The notes below the pieces were generated by a model. It was not told where the DNA came from and made no database searches. It saw nothing but the letters and a program-made list of their open reading frames with translations. 55,172 nucleotides of DNA from Cochliopodium minus. Taxonomy: Eukaryota > Discosea > Himatismenida > Cochliopodiidae. Position 1 is the stretch's first letter. Every line of letters starts with the position of its first letter. A program made the translations under genes and the position numbers. The stretch spans positions 81,762 through 136,933 of the forward strand of contig JAMYWO010000008.1 of NCBI GenBank assembly GCA_024220525.1, written 5' to 3'. Shown piece by piece: positions 44,185 to 55,172 of this stretch.

Positions 44185-47100
44185 GATTCCAATACTTTGA
44201 TTGAATCAACACAAGATACCACCAATGAAATAGAAGATGATAATAACAAAAAGACATCAGAGAGAAAGATTAGCATCTCTTTTGATCAAAAAATAAACGA
44301 TGATTCCATCGAAAAGAAAAAAGTATCAGAATCCAGCCAAGAAATCAATGCTATTGATGAATTTATGAAATTGGATGGAAATAATTCAAATGATGAAATA
44401 TCGGAGATAGATAAAAATGTATAAAATTTTTTTTTTTTGATTTCACTTATTCAAATAACTCATAACTGTAGATAGTTTTTGAATCCTCAAAGGATATCAA
44501 CGAAAAAATCAGAGCTTGGTCAAAGTTCCATCATCCTGTAGCAATGCCTAACAGAAAGCAAACAGTCACAGTAGGATCTAGACATGTAAACATTTCATTC
44601 AATAATAAAAATTTCGCTAATGAAAAATACCATTCTTTAATATAGAATAAAACTCTAAAAGAATCCCAAAACCTAAAAGAATCTCAGAACATTGTAAGAA
44701 ATCTATTTGATAATCATTTTTTGCTAACTCAAATTTAAAAGAAAACACAATCCCCTTCAAAAGAACCAAAAGAGAACCGTAGTGAAGTAATACTTTTTAC
44801 ACTTTTTAAAATAAAATTTTAAACTTGAAATATATAAAGACAAAAATACAAATTATAGAACCTACGAATGAAGTAAATCCTTTCTCTTTCTAATTTCATT
44901 AATTTTAATACTAATCAAAAATAAAAAAAAAAACTAAAGGAAAAACAAAGAAATAAAACAGAAAGCAACAGCAATTTGAGACAGTCTGGGAAACATACAT
45001 ATGTCTTAAACAAACAAGACTCCCAAATGAATATTTCTATCAGAAAAGAAGGAACGATAGTCGGGAAAAAGGATGAGTTTGGTAACAAATAAAAACAAAA
45101 AATTAGTTTTTTCAATAAATTTTTTCAAAAAACGGTTTATTCTAGTTGATAAAACAGATGAAAAGGGAGACAATGTTGCGGAACAATTTGAATTATTTGT
45201 GGTAAAAATTTTGTTTAAATAAAAAAGCACTTTTTAACTAATAAAAACTACTTGTTTTAATTTATTCAATTTTTGTTAGAAAAATCTTGGAGTACCTGAA
45301 AAAGAAGCAGAAAAATTGAGACTTCTTCCCATCTCTGCCAAATGGAAAATGATAGAAGAGTTTAGACTTTCAAGGGAGAAATCAGAAACGCCAGAAGCAA
45401 TCGTAAAGAAACTGGAAGTCAAAACCTCCCTGAGAAACATCTCAAACTTGGAAGTGTGGCTTTCGACCCAGCCTGCTGTATTAGTAGCAGAGTTTATTTT
45501 GATGAAAGGACATATTGCCCTCTTCAAAATAATCAGCCATTACACCCAAGACAAAAAACTCAACGAAGAAAACAAAAAGAAGCTCCAAGCTTGTTTGAGA
45601 TGTGTCAAGTCTATTTTGAATGTCAACAACATCTTGAAAGTCGTCATGTCTGATTGTGAAAACTTGGTATTTTCATTGTTGATGAAATCATTAGAATTTG
45701 TTGACTTGAAAACAAAAGTGATGGTTCTCGAAGGTAAAACTAGCTTTTTTTTTTTTTTGTTTGTTTTTTCATTTTTTTTTTATTATATCTTTTAAAATAT
45801 AGTCCTGTCTGCTGTTTGTTTCCTTTACAATAATGGGCAACGTATGACAATGAGAGCAATTTTGGAGAACGATTACAAGAAAAAGGAGCACATCCTGAAA
45901 TTTGTTGAATACATCAAAAACCAAGATAATCATGAACTCCAAGTTGCAGCATTGAGTTTAATCAATGCTCTTTTAGCCTCTGAAGATCCGGAAAGTAAAA
46001 AAACAATTTTTTTTAAATAAAAAATTTCAAATTAAATAATGAAATTAAATATTTTTGTTTATTTTTATGATAATTTAATACTTTTATTGATTTTAAAAAG
46101 AAAATAGAATTTAAATATTTTTAATTATTTTCTTTTTATTTTATTAATTTTTTTATTTTAGTTTTACAGGCCGCTTTACAATCTATCAGTGGTCTTGGAA
46201 TTCCTCAAATCCTAGAAGAAAACACTCAAACAGGGGAAACGTGGGAGAAGCTGAAGAAGATATGCCTTTCCACTATAAACAGCAAAAAATCCCTGATGTT
46301 CAGAGCCAGGCCAAAAGACTACAAACTAACTCCAACAAATGAAATCTTCCAATTTTGCGATTATAAACTTAAAAAGAAAAAAGATATTTATCCTTATTTC
46401 CGAAACATTTTGCAAGATCTCAGTTCTATTTCGCTTCAGAGCGAGACTATTTGGAAGGCTTGTTCTGATGCCGTTTATCAGATCAGTTTGATTGATCCCA
46501 AGGTGGACGATGTCAAGCTTTCTTTGAAGAAGATTTTCAATCATATTGTTGACAACAAAAAGAATCTCAACAGCGGTACCATCAAGAAAAAAGGTAAAAA
46601 TTTTTTATAATAATTTAAAAAGTTTTTAAATTAATACAAAAAAGTATTTTAAAATTTTAACAAAAAAAATTATTTAAAAAAATTTTTTGGATTTATTTTT
46701 TTTAGGAGGAAAGAGTAATGTAGAAGACACAAATCTTTTACTCACTCAAATTTCAGATTTGGAGAACGCAAACAAACTTTTAATAGATAAGTTCAAAGAG
46801 ATGAACCCCACTATTAACATAGAATCGATCATCCCCAACCTCCCCAAGAAATTCAAAAGAAAAGAAGATAATATTAGCTCTTCTATTAATTTTGGGCCTA
46901 CAGAAGGTGGACTAATTCCTCCTATTCCTACTTGTAAGAAAAAAATAAAAAAATGTGGAAACAAAAAATATTAAAAAATGAAAAAAAAAAAAAACAAAAA
47001 AATTTTCAAAATAAAACTTTTTTAAAAAATAAAAAATATTTTGATAAATAGTAAATTTTTTTTTTTTATCAAACTTTTTTTGTAGTAAATCAAGGTTTTG

Positions 47101-49532
47101 CTCCTCCTCCACCTCCTCCTGGCATGGATGGAGAATTTGCACCTCCACCTCCACCACCTGGAATGGAAGGAGGTCCTCCACCTCCACCTCCACCTCCAGG
47201 AATGATGGCTTCTAATACTAAATTTCCTCCAAAAAAGAAAATCATTCCTACTGTCAAACTAAGATCTTTGCCATGGAAGGTAAAAAAAAATTTAAATTCA
47301 AGAATTAATAATTATAAATAGAAAAGAGAATTTTAAAATTTTTTCAAAAAGAATTAATTTTATAAGGAATTTGATTTTTTATTCATTTAATTATAATTAA
47401 ATTAAATTTTTTGTATAAAAGTTATAGTATTTGAAGGAATTAATTTATTCAATGGACTTTTTATTAAAGTACTAATTTTTCAAATTAGATTTATTTATTA
47501 TTTTTATTTTTAATAGTTTGTTTATTAATTTAACCTTTTAATCATTTAATTTTGAAAAAACAATTTAGGTGTTGAAACCACACGTTTTGGACGAGTCTAT
47601 TTGGACCACAATAGACGATCAAAAAGTAAAAATAAATGCCAAAGAAATCGAAGAAACATTCAAAATCGAAGAAAAAACATCCTCCAGTTCAGATACCAAG
47701 GAAGTTCAGAAGATGGGTAAGAACATTATTTTGTTGGATGGAAAGAGATTTGCCAACGTTTCTGTCATGCTGTCCCGTTTCAAAATTCCTTTCTCTCATA
47801 TTCGTGATGCTATTGAGGAAATCGATTTTGAAACTTTGCCTTTGGAGAACTTACAGATCATGCAAGTAAAAAAAAAAATATAAAATAAAATTTAATTTAA
47901 TAAAAAATTAACAAATTAAAAATAAAACAATACAAATAAAACAATACAAATATTTTAAAATAATTAATGAAAAAAAATATTGTTAAAATAAAAAATATTT
48001 AATGAATTTACATATTAAATTTAATTACATTAAATAAAATTAAAATTAACCATAAAAATTTTTTTGTAATAGCCTATGTTGCCTACGGAGGATGAAAAAG
48101 AAGTTATAGACAATTTTGTGAATGGAGGAGGAGATGTTTCTTTGTTGGGAGCTCCAGAGAGATTCTACTTGGAAATCATGAAAATAAAGAGACTCAATTC
48201 TCGTTTTGAAGCACTCATCATTCATCAAGAGTTTAATGGTAAAAAATAAAAAATAAAAAATAAAAAAAAATTATTTTTAAAAAAATGTTTCATTTTAAAT
48301 TAAAATTAATAATAAAATAATTGAAAAAATAAATTAAATTTTTTTTTTTCTTTTAGATAAGTCCGACACATTGAAAATTCAAATTGATCAGCTCATCAAA
48401 GTGTACAAAATAATAGAGTCTTCCAAAGACTACAAAGTTTTGCTTGAGATAGTTTTGGCAATAGGGAACTACATGAATGGTAAAAAAAAAAAAATAACTT
48501 CATTTTTTTAGTTCCATTTATTTAAATCATTTAAAACCATTAATTGTTCGTTATTCATTATTCCAAATTTTAATTTATTATTAATGAAAAACAATTTGAC
48601 ATTTTAGGAAATACTTTTAGAGGATGTGCAAATGGATTTTCATATGACATTCTCGACAAATTAACAGGTGTCAAATCAACGTAAAAAAAAAACTTTATTA
48701 TTTTGTTTTATTTGTTATTTATTATTTATTATTTATTATTTATTATTTATTATTTATTATTTATTATTTATCATTTATTATTTATTATTTATTTATTTTT
48801 TATTTATTTATTATTTTTAATTTTTATTAATTATTTTTTTTCCTTTTTAAGTACTAAGAATGGATACACACTTATAAACTATTTGACGGACTATGTGGAG
48901 AAGCATTATCCTGCATTGAAGGACTTTCCTCAAAAAGAAAATTTTTCAGACGAACTTTCTTATTGTTGCAAATTGGATCTCGACTACATGATGTCTCAAG
49001 GTAAAGAAAAAAACAAACAAAAAGTTTAAATGAAAATGTTAATTTAAATACTTCAATGAACTATTAAAAAAAAAAATTTAAATTAAAATGAAACTTTTTT
49101 TTATAATTTAAAAATGAATTTAAATTATTTTTTCTTACTTTAATCTTTATTTTAGTCACTGAACTTGATAACAATATGATTGTGGTCGAACAAGAGTATA
49201 AACACTTTCTCTCCGACCCAAAAGACCCCATCATCCCTCTTCTCAAGCCTTTCATCGAAAAGTCCAACCAGAAGCTTTCCTACATCAAAAAAGAGTCGAA
49301 AGTTGCTCTATCTCAATACGAGAAGCTAAAAAAGTATTTTGTGCTTGAAAAGAGCTGTACTTCTATGGAGTTTCTTTCCATCACTCATCATTTCGTTGAT
49401 GCTTTCGAGAAATCTATTCTTGAGAACATCCAGCGTGTTTTGAAGGCTCAACAAAAAAAGAGCAACCGTGTTAGCAATTCTACCAAGGGTGATCTTGATA
49501 GTATGATCAACCGTATCAAGAATTTGAAATGA
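44185..49532 (+). CDS. Diaphanous-related formin (GBD/FH3-FH1-FH2), 5' end missing
   Basis: About 18 exons. The first visible exon opens straight after the N in frame (DSNTLIESTQDTTNEIED), so the N-terminus is cut. Ser/Lys-rich exons lead to a GTPase-binding/FH3 armadillo region: LRLLPISAKWKMIEEF, SNLEVWLSTQPAVLVAEFIL, CLRCVKSILNVNN and LKTKVMVLEVLSAVCFLYNN. A short coiled coil lies near 46740. The FH1 at 47097-47206 has three proline runs separated by GM. FH2 begins LRSLPWKVLKPHVLDESIW. It includes LLDGKRFANVSVMLSRFKIP, GAPERFYLEIMKI, EIVLAIGNYMNGNTFRGCA and YDILDKLTGVKSTSTKNGYT. FH2 dimers nucleate and elongate actin filaments, and FH1 recruits profilin. The basic tail (KAQQKKSNRV) could be a reduced DAD. 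Presumably controlled by a Rho-type GTPase. Confidence 0.95.
48705..48800. repeat. (TTATTTA)n run in a formin intron
   Basis: About twelve copies of a 7-base TTATTTA-like unit lie inside an FH2 intron. The unit is distinct from the TATTTTT runs of the LIM introns. Confidence 0.85.
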
Positions 49533-49929
49533 GTTTGGACTTTTTTTTGTTTAATTATAATTAAAAAAAAAAATTATTTTGTTTTATTAACTAAGTCATG
49601 TCTTTGTGAAAGAAATTAAGTTTTTGCGAATTATTACCATTCCAAGTTAATTGTTGTAAATTTTATCCTTTTCAAAATTCTTTTTTGAATATAGAGCCAA
49701 CTTTCATTTTTTTTCAAATTTCCAACAATAATTAATAATTTTAAGATCACTCACCCATTGAATGAAAGTTTGTTTCACTTGTTTGAGTATATTGAATACA
49801 AATGAAAAAATTTCTTATATATTTAACAAAAAAAATAAATTCACCGAATAATAATTAAATGAAAAAAAAAAAAAATATTGAAATACTTCATAAAATTAAA
49901 AAAAATAAAAAAAATTAAACAAATCTAAA
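49533..49929. other. Intergenic region downstream of the formin gene
   Basis: About 400 bases of A+T-rich sequence after the formin stop. I see no RNA gene or repeat worth naming. Confidence 0.6.
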
Positions 49930-50136
49930 ATGAATAGCTCAACAAAATTTATGAATAACAATTCTCTTTCTAAAAACAACCTTTTCAATATCAAGGGTAC
50001 CTGGCAAAAGAAGAACAAGATTGCCCAAGCCAGTTTCTATTGCTTCACATTCGCCTCCACAATGTATCTCACAAACAAAGAAAATGAAAATCAAACAAAA
50101 GCAATCAGAAAGAATCATCAAAAAAAGAATTTTTAA
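49930..50136 (+). CDS. Possible small protein, 68 residues
   Basis: An ATG after an A-rich leader, like other starts here, opens a 68-codon frame. The product has an Asn/Ser/Lys-rich N-terminus without acidic residues (MNSSTKFMNNNSLSKNNLFN), then GTWQKKNKIAQ, a moderately hydrophobic stretch (ASFYCFTFASTMYL) and a charged tail. That shape could suit a small mitochondrial inner-membrane subunit, but I recognise no family. Base composition is slightly richer in G+C than the flanks. It may be spurious. Confidence 0.3.
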   Translation: MNSSTKFMNNNSLSKNNLFNIKGTWQKKNKIAQASFYCFTFASTMYLTNKENENQTKAIRKNHQKKNF

Positions 50137-50618
50137 AAACCTATTTAATTGTATAAAACAACACAATTTGTCAAATAAAATCGAAAATTTTCAATTAAAA
50201 AAATGAAATAAAAATCACAATTCTTTTACAATCTTTTCATCTTATTTCTTTCATTCAATGATCCTGATTCAGTTCACCTTGGATACCTTTTTAATTTTCC
50301 TTTTTCAAATTACTCATTTTGAAAATAAGTCAAAGTGAAATTTAAAAAAAAAAAAGCCAAAATTATAAATATAAAAAATAATCACTTTCAAAATCATTTT
50401 GATGAATTTGAAAAAATTCAGGATCAACACTCCAAAGATTCTTAATGATCCTGTAAAAAAATAAAGCTTTGATCAAAATTAAATCCTATAATTTGTCTAA
50501 GATCCAATTCAAAAATCCTTTTTTAAATTTTATTGTGAGAAGATCTAATCTGAATTCATTGTTTTAAGAGAAAAGAAGATATTTCAAAAAAGCATTATTT
50601 ATTTCTCAATAAAAAAAA
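50137..50618. other. Intergenic region with an 8-bp inverted repeat
   Basis: About 480 bases. CAGGATCA (50419-50426) and TGATCCTG (50446-50453) form a perfect inverted repeat with a 19-base loop. TGATCCTG also occurs at 50269-50276. Nothing else is visible. Confidence 0.5.
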
Positions 50619-53600
50619 ATGCAAACCAATATTGAAATACCAATCAATCAAAAATTATTGGGAAATATCTACAACAGCATACAAACCAAAATAGAAAATA
50701 AAAATAGCCAAAATGTGTTATTAGAAGATATAATAAAGACAGTAAATTGTCCTCCAAATTCATTAGATAACTATGGACAAAAGAATTTTCAATCACTCGA
50801 ATGGAAAGGGATAATATTAAAAGTACACAGATTGATAGCAGAAAATGAAAGACTGATCAATTTCTATTCAAAAGTATCTCCCAATCTCACCTCCCCAGAA
50901 ACTATAGGCACCAATCCATCCAAGAAAACAATGCAGCCAAATTCCTTCTCAGAAGAATTCATCCCCATCACAAGTTTAGTAGATACATACAAAAAGATAT
51001 CAACCACAAATGTGAGAAAAAATGATGTTGTAGATATACGTAAATAAAAAATTTCATATTCTTTGGCTCCAAACATATATTTTTTAATTTAAAAATTATT
51101 CTTTTGATGAATAGCTACAACCAATCAATTGGAAAGATCCCATGAATTTCTATCAATCTCTCCGCATATCTCCAAATCAGGATCGATACTGGAATCAGAA
51201 TACATCAGGATCTCCAAACAATCCAACAAAAACCCTGAAAAACCCACGATATTCGAAAACATTCCTGTATCTCTCAACGTGGATAACATAGAAAACAATG
51301 GAAACAAGTAAAAACAAAATAACTTTTCCGTTTTTTAATGCTTCTTCCTTCTTTTATTGATGTTTTTTTATTTTTGAAAAAGTAATTCAAGCGAAAACAG
51401 ATTCAATGAAGATATCCTCAATGGTTCAAAAATCTTTTATTACTCAAACTCTTTCAAGGGAAATGCAAAGAGCAACATGAACATTACTTTGGGTCTCTTG
51501 GAGAATACCGAGAAGCTCCCTGAATGGACCAAAATAGTCGTTTCAATGAACAACAAAACAGAAAACGGGAAATACATCAAAATAGAACATCTCATACTTG
51601 GTAATTTTCTTTATATTTTTTAAATAAACTTATTTTTATTCTTATTTCTTTTTTATTCAATGAAATTTCATTTTGAAGCATTTTCCTCTTCTGGAATTTA
51701 TGATGACTTCTTGCAACAAATAATTTGTAACAGTTTGATCAAAAGTTCTCCAGATGAAAAAGCAGAAGATTTGATAAAGAATTTAAACTTTAAATGTGAT
51801 GTAGAGAAGATCATTCATTTTCTCGACAAAGAATGGAATCTCTTTGACAGAAAAATTCTTTCGGAAGAAAGATACCAGAAATACCTGAGACATTTCTCCT
51901 TTTGTACAGAAGAATCCGCTCACAACCTTTTACTCAAAGCCTATGAAGATTTGTCTTTGTTTGTTAGAGTGAATCACCAAACTTCTCTTGACAGAATGGA
52001 AAGACTATTGATCTGTCTTTTGGGACATCCTATATCTTCAGTTAGAGAAGTCTCAGTTAAATACTTGAACATCTTGTAAAGACAAATATTCACTTTTTAC
52101 TTTTTTTTTTTTATTGATTAATTTTTTAAAATAAATAAAAAGATATGATGGACATACTTGGCAAAAGAGGGAACCCCTTGAAGTTGTTTACAGAACGATT
52201 GGTGATAATTTTGAAGTTGAATTGGATTTGAAAAATCAAAAGATAGATTCTGAAAAAGTGTTTCTTTACTTCAGATATCCTTTTGGAGGAACATACAAGT
52301 TCTCCATCTTTCAAATCAACAAGTATGATGAAAAGTTGGTTTATAATCAAGGTTTTGAATTTTCAGCAAGTGGATATTACGACTGGAGATTTGTAACAAA
52401 ATTTTAGAAAATTTAAAAAATTTAAAAATTAAAACATAAAACATAACAACATAAAAAATAAAAGGTTGTGAGAGATGAAAATGAAAGATTGGTTTCCATT
52501 TCTGAAATATACAAATCGATTCCTCTTCATAAAACTCAAGGTAGAGTTATAGTCCATCAAAACGTCAGAAATGAGATCATATATGAGACATGTCCTCTTG
52601 TTCAAGGAGCGTACTGGTCCAGAGACGGAAACTTGGTTCATTCTGGATCTTTCGATTCTCTAACGGGTGTGTTGGATGCTTACAAAAGAACGAATAACAT
52701 CACCTTGCTTTACATGATTGGAGTATCGGATACCAAATCTAAAAACTCCTTTCTTTTTTCTCCTGTTGATAAAACTGTCCCTTCTAAATTTTATGGAGGA
52801 GAAAAGAGTTTCAACAAATTGATGGAGAAAGCAAAGTCCATCGATTTGAAAATAGTGATTGACCATTCTACTTGCGTTTCTTCTACTGGATACCACAGGA
52901 AGTATAAAAACTTGTTCACCAATTTTTACGAGAATGAAGACTTTAAGAAACATCAAGGAACTGACGGATATGAACATAAATATGGAAAAGAAACTGCTTT
53001 ATTGAATTACAGAAAGAAAAAAACATGGTAACATTTCAAAAATGTTAATCTTTTTAAATTTATTATTATTTTTAATTTATTTTTTTTAAAATTTATTATT
53101 ATTTCTAATTTATTATTATTTTTAATTTATTTTTATTTTTAATTTATTATTATTTTTAAATTTATTTTTTTTAAATTAAAAAAAAAACCATTAAGGGACA
53201 TTTCTGTTGAAGAAATCCTTCAATGGGCTAAAAAAGGACTCAGTGGGATTAAGATAGATGGGTATTCCACACCACTGATCCTCAAGCCTAACATGCCAGA
53301 ACTCCTCAAAAAAGACTCGGACAACCAATTTCATTACAGCTACGAGGAAATCATGGAGGGAGAAGTAGTTTTCCAATCCACCAACGAGGCATTGTCATAT
53401 GGGTACTTTGGAACAACACAAACATATCCAAATCCATTCTTAATAAAATTGACGAGGGCTGTATGGAAAGAATTTCCTAAATTCATCTTTTTCTCTCAAT
53501 CCAACTGGGGAAGAAACAAGATCGTCCTCCAATCAGGTATGATCCCTTTCGCCAACGATCTCAGAACTACCATCTCCAAAATGGTCAACATGGGCGACAA

Positions 53601-55067
53601 TTTTTCTACCAAGTTGTTGTACGAGTGGTATATCAATGAAAGATCTACTTACCCTCAAAACTCCATGGTCATTTATCCATCAAGCAGTCAACACTTTCCA
53701 TCTCCTACTGCTCAATTCGGATATAAAGCGTAAAAGAAAATTATACAATATTTTAATTTTTATTTATTTTTTACAAATTTTAATTTCTTTTTTTTAAATA
53801 TTTTTTAAAAGTTGGGCTTTGATAGATTTTACTTTTTTTGCACTTGACGTTCCTTCCACCTTTCTTGGAGAACAAGAAGGAAGTTTGGATTTTGTTGACA
53901 TCAACAGACAATGCTTGATAAAAGCCACAGGTAAAAATTTTTTTAAATCTAAACCACATAAATCTTTTTATTTTTATCTTTTTTTAAAAAAAGGGAAAAA
54001 CCTTCCTGATTTAACCGGAATTTATTACCACTACAAACACCGTTCAGAAATGAGAACAAAGGTACATAAAAAATCTTTTCTTTTTTTAAATTTTTCACTT
54101 TGAATTTCTAATTTTCTACCAAAAAAATTTTAGTCTGATGTTTTGAGAACAGGAGGGTTGATACCTTTGATCACCTTTTCTAATAATTCTGTCTGTAACG
54201 AAATTTTCGCTTTCTCTCGTTTCACAAACTCCAAAATAGTTGTGTGCGCCATCAACTTTAGCAACAAAAAGTTGGAGTTTTATTTCGACTTTTCCCCCCT
54301 CAAAAAAATTTGTCAACCTCCTTTGCTTGACGAAAACAACAAACAATGGGTTTTTAAAGTTGAAAATTTGATAAATCCATCTGATACAGCAACCTACTAT
54401 ACAGGTAATATTTTAAATAAAATTATTTTTTTTTAATAAATCCTTAATTAATTTTAATAAATATTAATATTTTTAACAATTTTTTTAATATTTTATTTAC
54501 CACAGTACAAGAATTCTTAAATGAAAAACTTTTCTTCCAAGTGGATCCAGTAAGTTCACTCTGCTTTTCTTTGATTTCCATCGAAATTTCCCAAAGCAAA
54601 GAAAGAACCATCTTCGAACAATCTGTGCAGCGTCTAGAAAAGAAATTTACAAAGGGGATGGATGTTGACAATAATTCTATCGTTGTTTTACTAGAAAAGG
54701 TTTAAAAAAAATATTTTAATTATACATTTAAAATTTTATTTAAATTTATTTTCATTTATGTTTTAAACTATTTTCATTTAATTAAAAAGGGTTTGGAATC
54801 AGTCAAAGATTTTGTCACTTCTCTCTACATTTTCCTTAAAAACTTTACAGCTCCTATTAATTCAGTTGCAGATGTGATCAACAAACTTTATTTCTACAGA
54901 ACAATGGGAAATCCTCAAAAACAAATATCTTTTGTTTCCCTTTTGAGGAGCGCCAACAGAGACACTGACTGGAAGAAATTTTTCACTTTAGAATCCAGCA
55001 CTTTTGCTGAATTAGTAGAAGAACTCATCATCGAAATGCAAAAGAAAAACAGATTAGGTCCTATTTT
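50619..55067 (+). CDS. GH13-like N-terminal half of a two-domain glucan synthase (continues beyond the window end)
   Basis: It starts at the ATG at 50619. About 300 residues have no recognised domain (ILLKVHRLIAENERLINFY helices, a Ser/Asn-rich linker). A helical part (GHPISSVREVSVKYLNIL) leads to a sheet-rich part (FLYFRYPFGGTYKFSIF). Then comes an alpha-amylase-superfamily-like barrel: HKTQGRVIVHQNVRNEIIYE, CPLVQGAYWSRDGNLVHSGS, LTGVLDAYKRTNNITLLYMI, LKIVIDHSTCVSSTGYHRKY (region I-like) and LSGIKIDGYSTPLI (region II-like: Asp kept, usual Arg is Lys). The last exon ends KNRLGPIL in phase 2 at 55067, followed by GTAAGAAT. The family places a GT5 domain directly after this, and the exon at 10870 supplies it in phase. 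The catalytic state of the amylase part is uncertain. The architecture recalls alpha-1,3-glucan synthases (amylase plus GT5). Confidence 0.82.
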
Positions 55068-55172
55068 GTAAGAATATTTCCTAAAAAATGTTTTTAAAAA
55101 AAAAATTGAGTGCTTGGAAAATGGTAATTTGAAAATGAAAATGAAGATCTCATAAAAAACAAACTTAAGTTC
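55068..55172 (+). other. 5' part of an intron at the right edge
   Basis: It begins GTAAGAATATTT after the phase-2 exon end and runs A-rich to the edge. There is no acceptor within the window. The acceptor at 10869 is the natural partner if block C precedes block B. Confidence 0.75.

Noticed and set aside
44859-44872. A 14-nt microexon in the formin gene
   Set aside because: A 33-nt exon at 44840-44872 (TKIQIIEPTNE) keeps phase 0 on both sides, whereas the 14-nt version breaks the frame.

Overview
This is nuclear DNA from a eukaryotic protist. It is extremely A+T-rich, uses the standard code, and its genes are packed tightly (some only 18 to 90 bases apart). They are cut by many short GTAA...AG introns full of T- or A-runs. 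Gene content (actin regulators with LIM, calponin-homology and formin domains, a mitochondrial HslU, a 3R-MYB factor, a GH13-like/GT5 glucan synthase) suggests a free-living amoeboid protist such as an amoebozoan or heterolobosean. I cannot name the organism. I recognise no virus-like element, transposon, CRISPR array, rRNA or tRNA.

Single N bases at 10620 and 44184 divide the window into blocks A (1-10619), B (10621-44183) and C (44185-55172). Block A, minus strand: an actin-binding CH-CH-LIM protein, an O-methyltransferase and a kelch-BTB protein. Plus strand: a phospholipase D that is cut off at the N. Block B: the C-terminal half of a GT5 glycogen/starch synthase, TTI1, RAD23, RNA polymerase subunits RPB6 and RPA12, proteasome PSMA1, a 3R-MYB factor, a PHD-finger protein with a USP-like region, three tandem copies of an unrecognised zinc-finger-like family, mitochondrial HslU, two tandem TRIC-type channels, a MYND protein, a tRNA-guanine transglycosylase of chlamydia-like type, and the last two LIM domains of a LIM protein. 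Block C: a Diaphanous-type formin lacking its 5' end, one small doubtful ORF, and the GH13-like N-terminal half of a glucan synthase.

The most striking observation concerns the order of the blocks. The exon ending at 55067 (end of C) continues in phase and in family sequence into the exon starting at 10870 (start of B). The LIM exon ending at 295 (start of A, minus strand) likewise continues in phase into the LIM exon starting at 43956 (end of B). Both broken genes become whole if the true order is C-B-A, all in the printed orientation. The printed A-B-C order therefore looks like an ordering error at the two Ns.

The best candidate for undescribed biology is the tandem trio at 30079-33518. 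All three genes share a C-x2-C...H...H motif, a PVF...TKD-C/S-LK-x-G-x-M core, an IP-x-SF segment and an intron of the same phase at the same place. Other points of interest are a 5-nt microexon in the TGT gene, 14- and 11-nt microexons in the PLD gene, and a duplicated intron acceptor in TTI1. The genes are mainly unrelated housekeeping and cytoskeletal functions, not a pathway cluster. Actin control (CH-LIM, formin), proteostasis (RAD23, PSMA1, HslU, TTI1) and RNA polymerase subunits recur.
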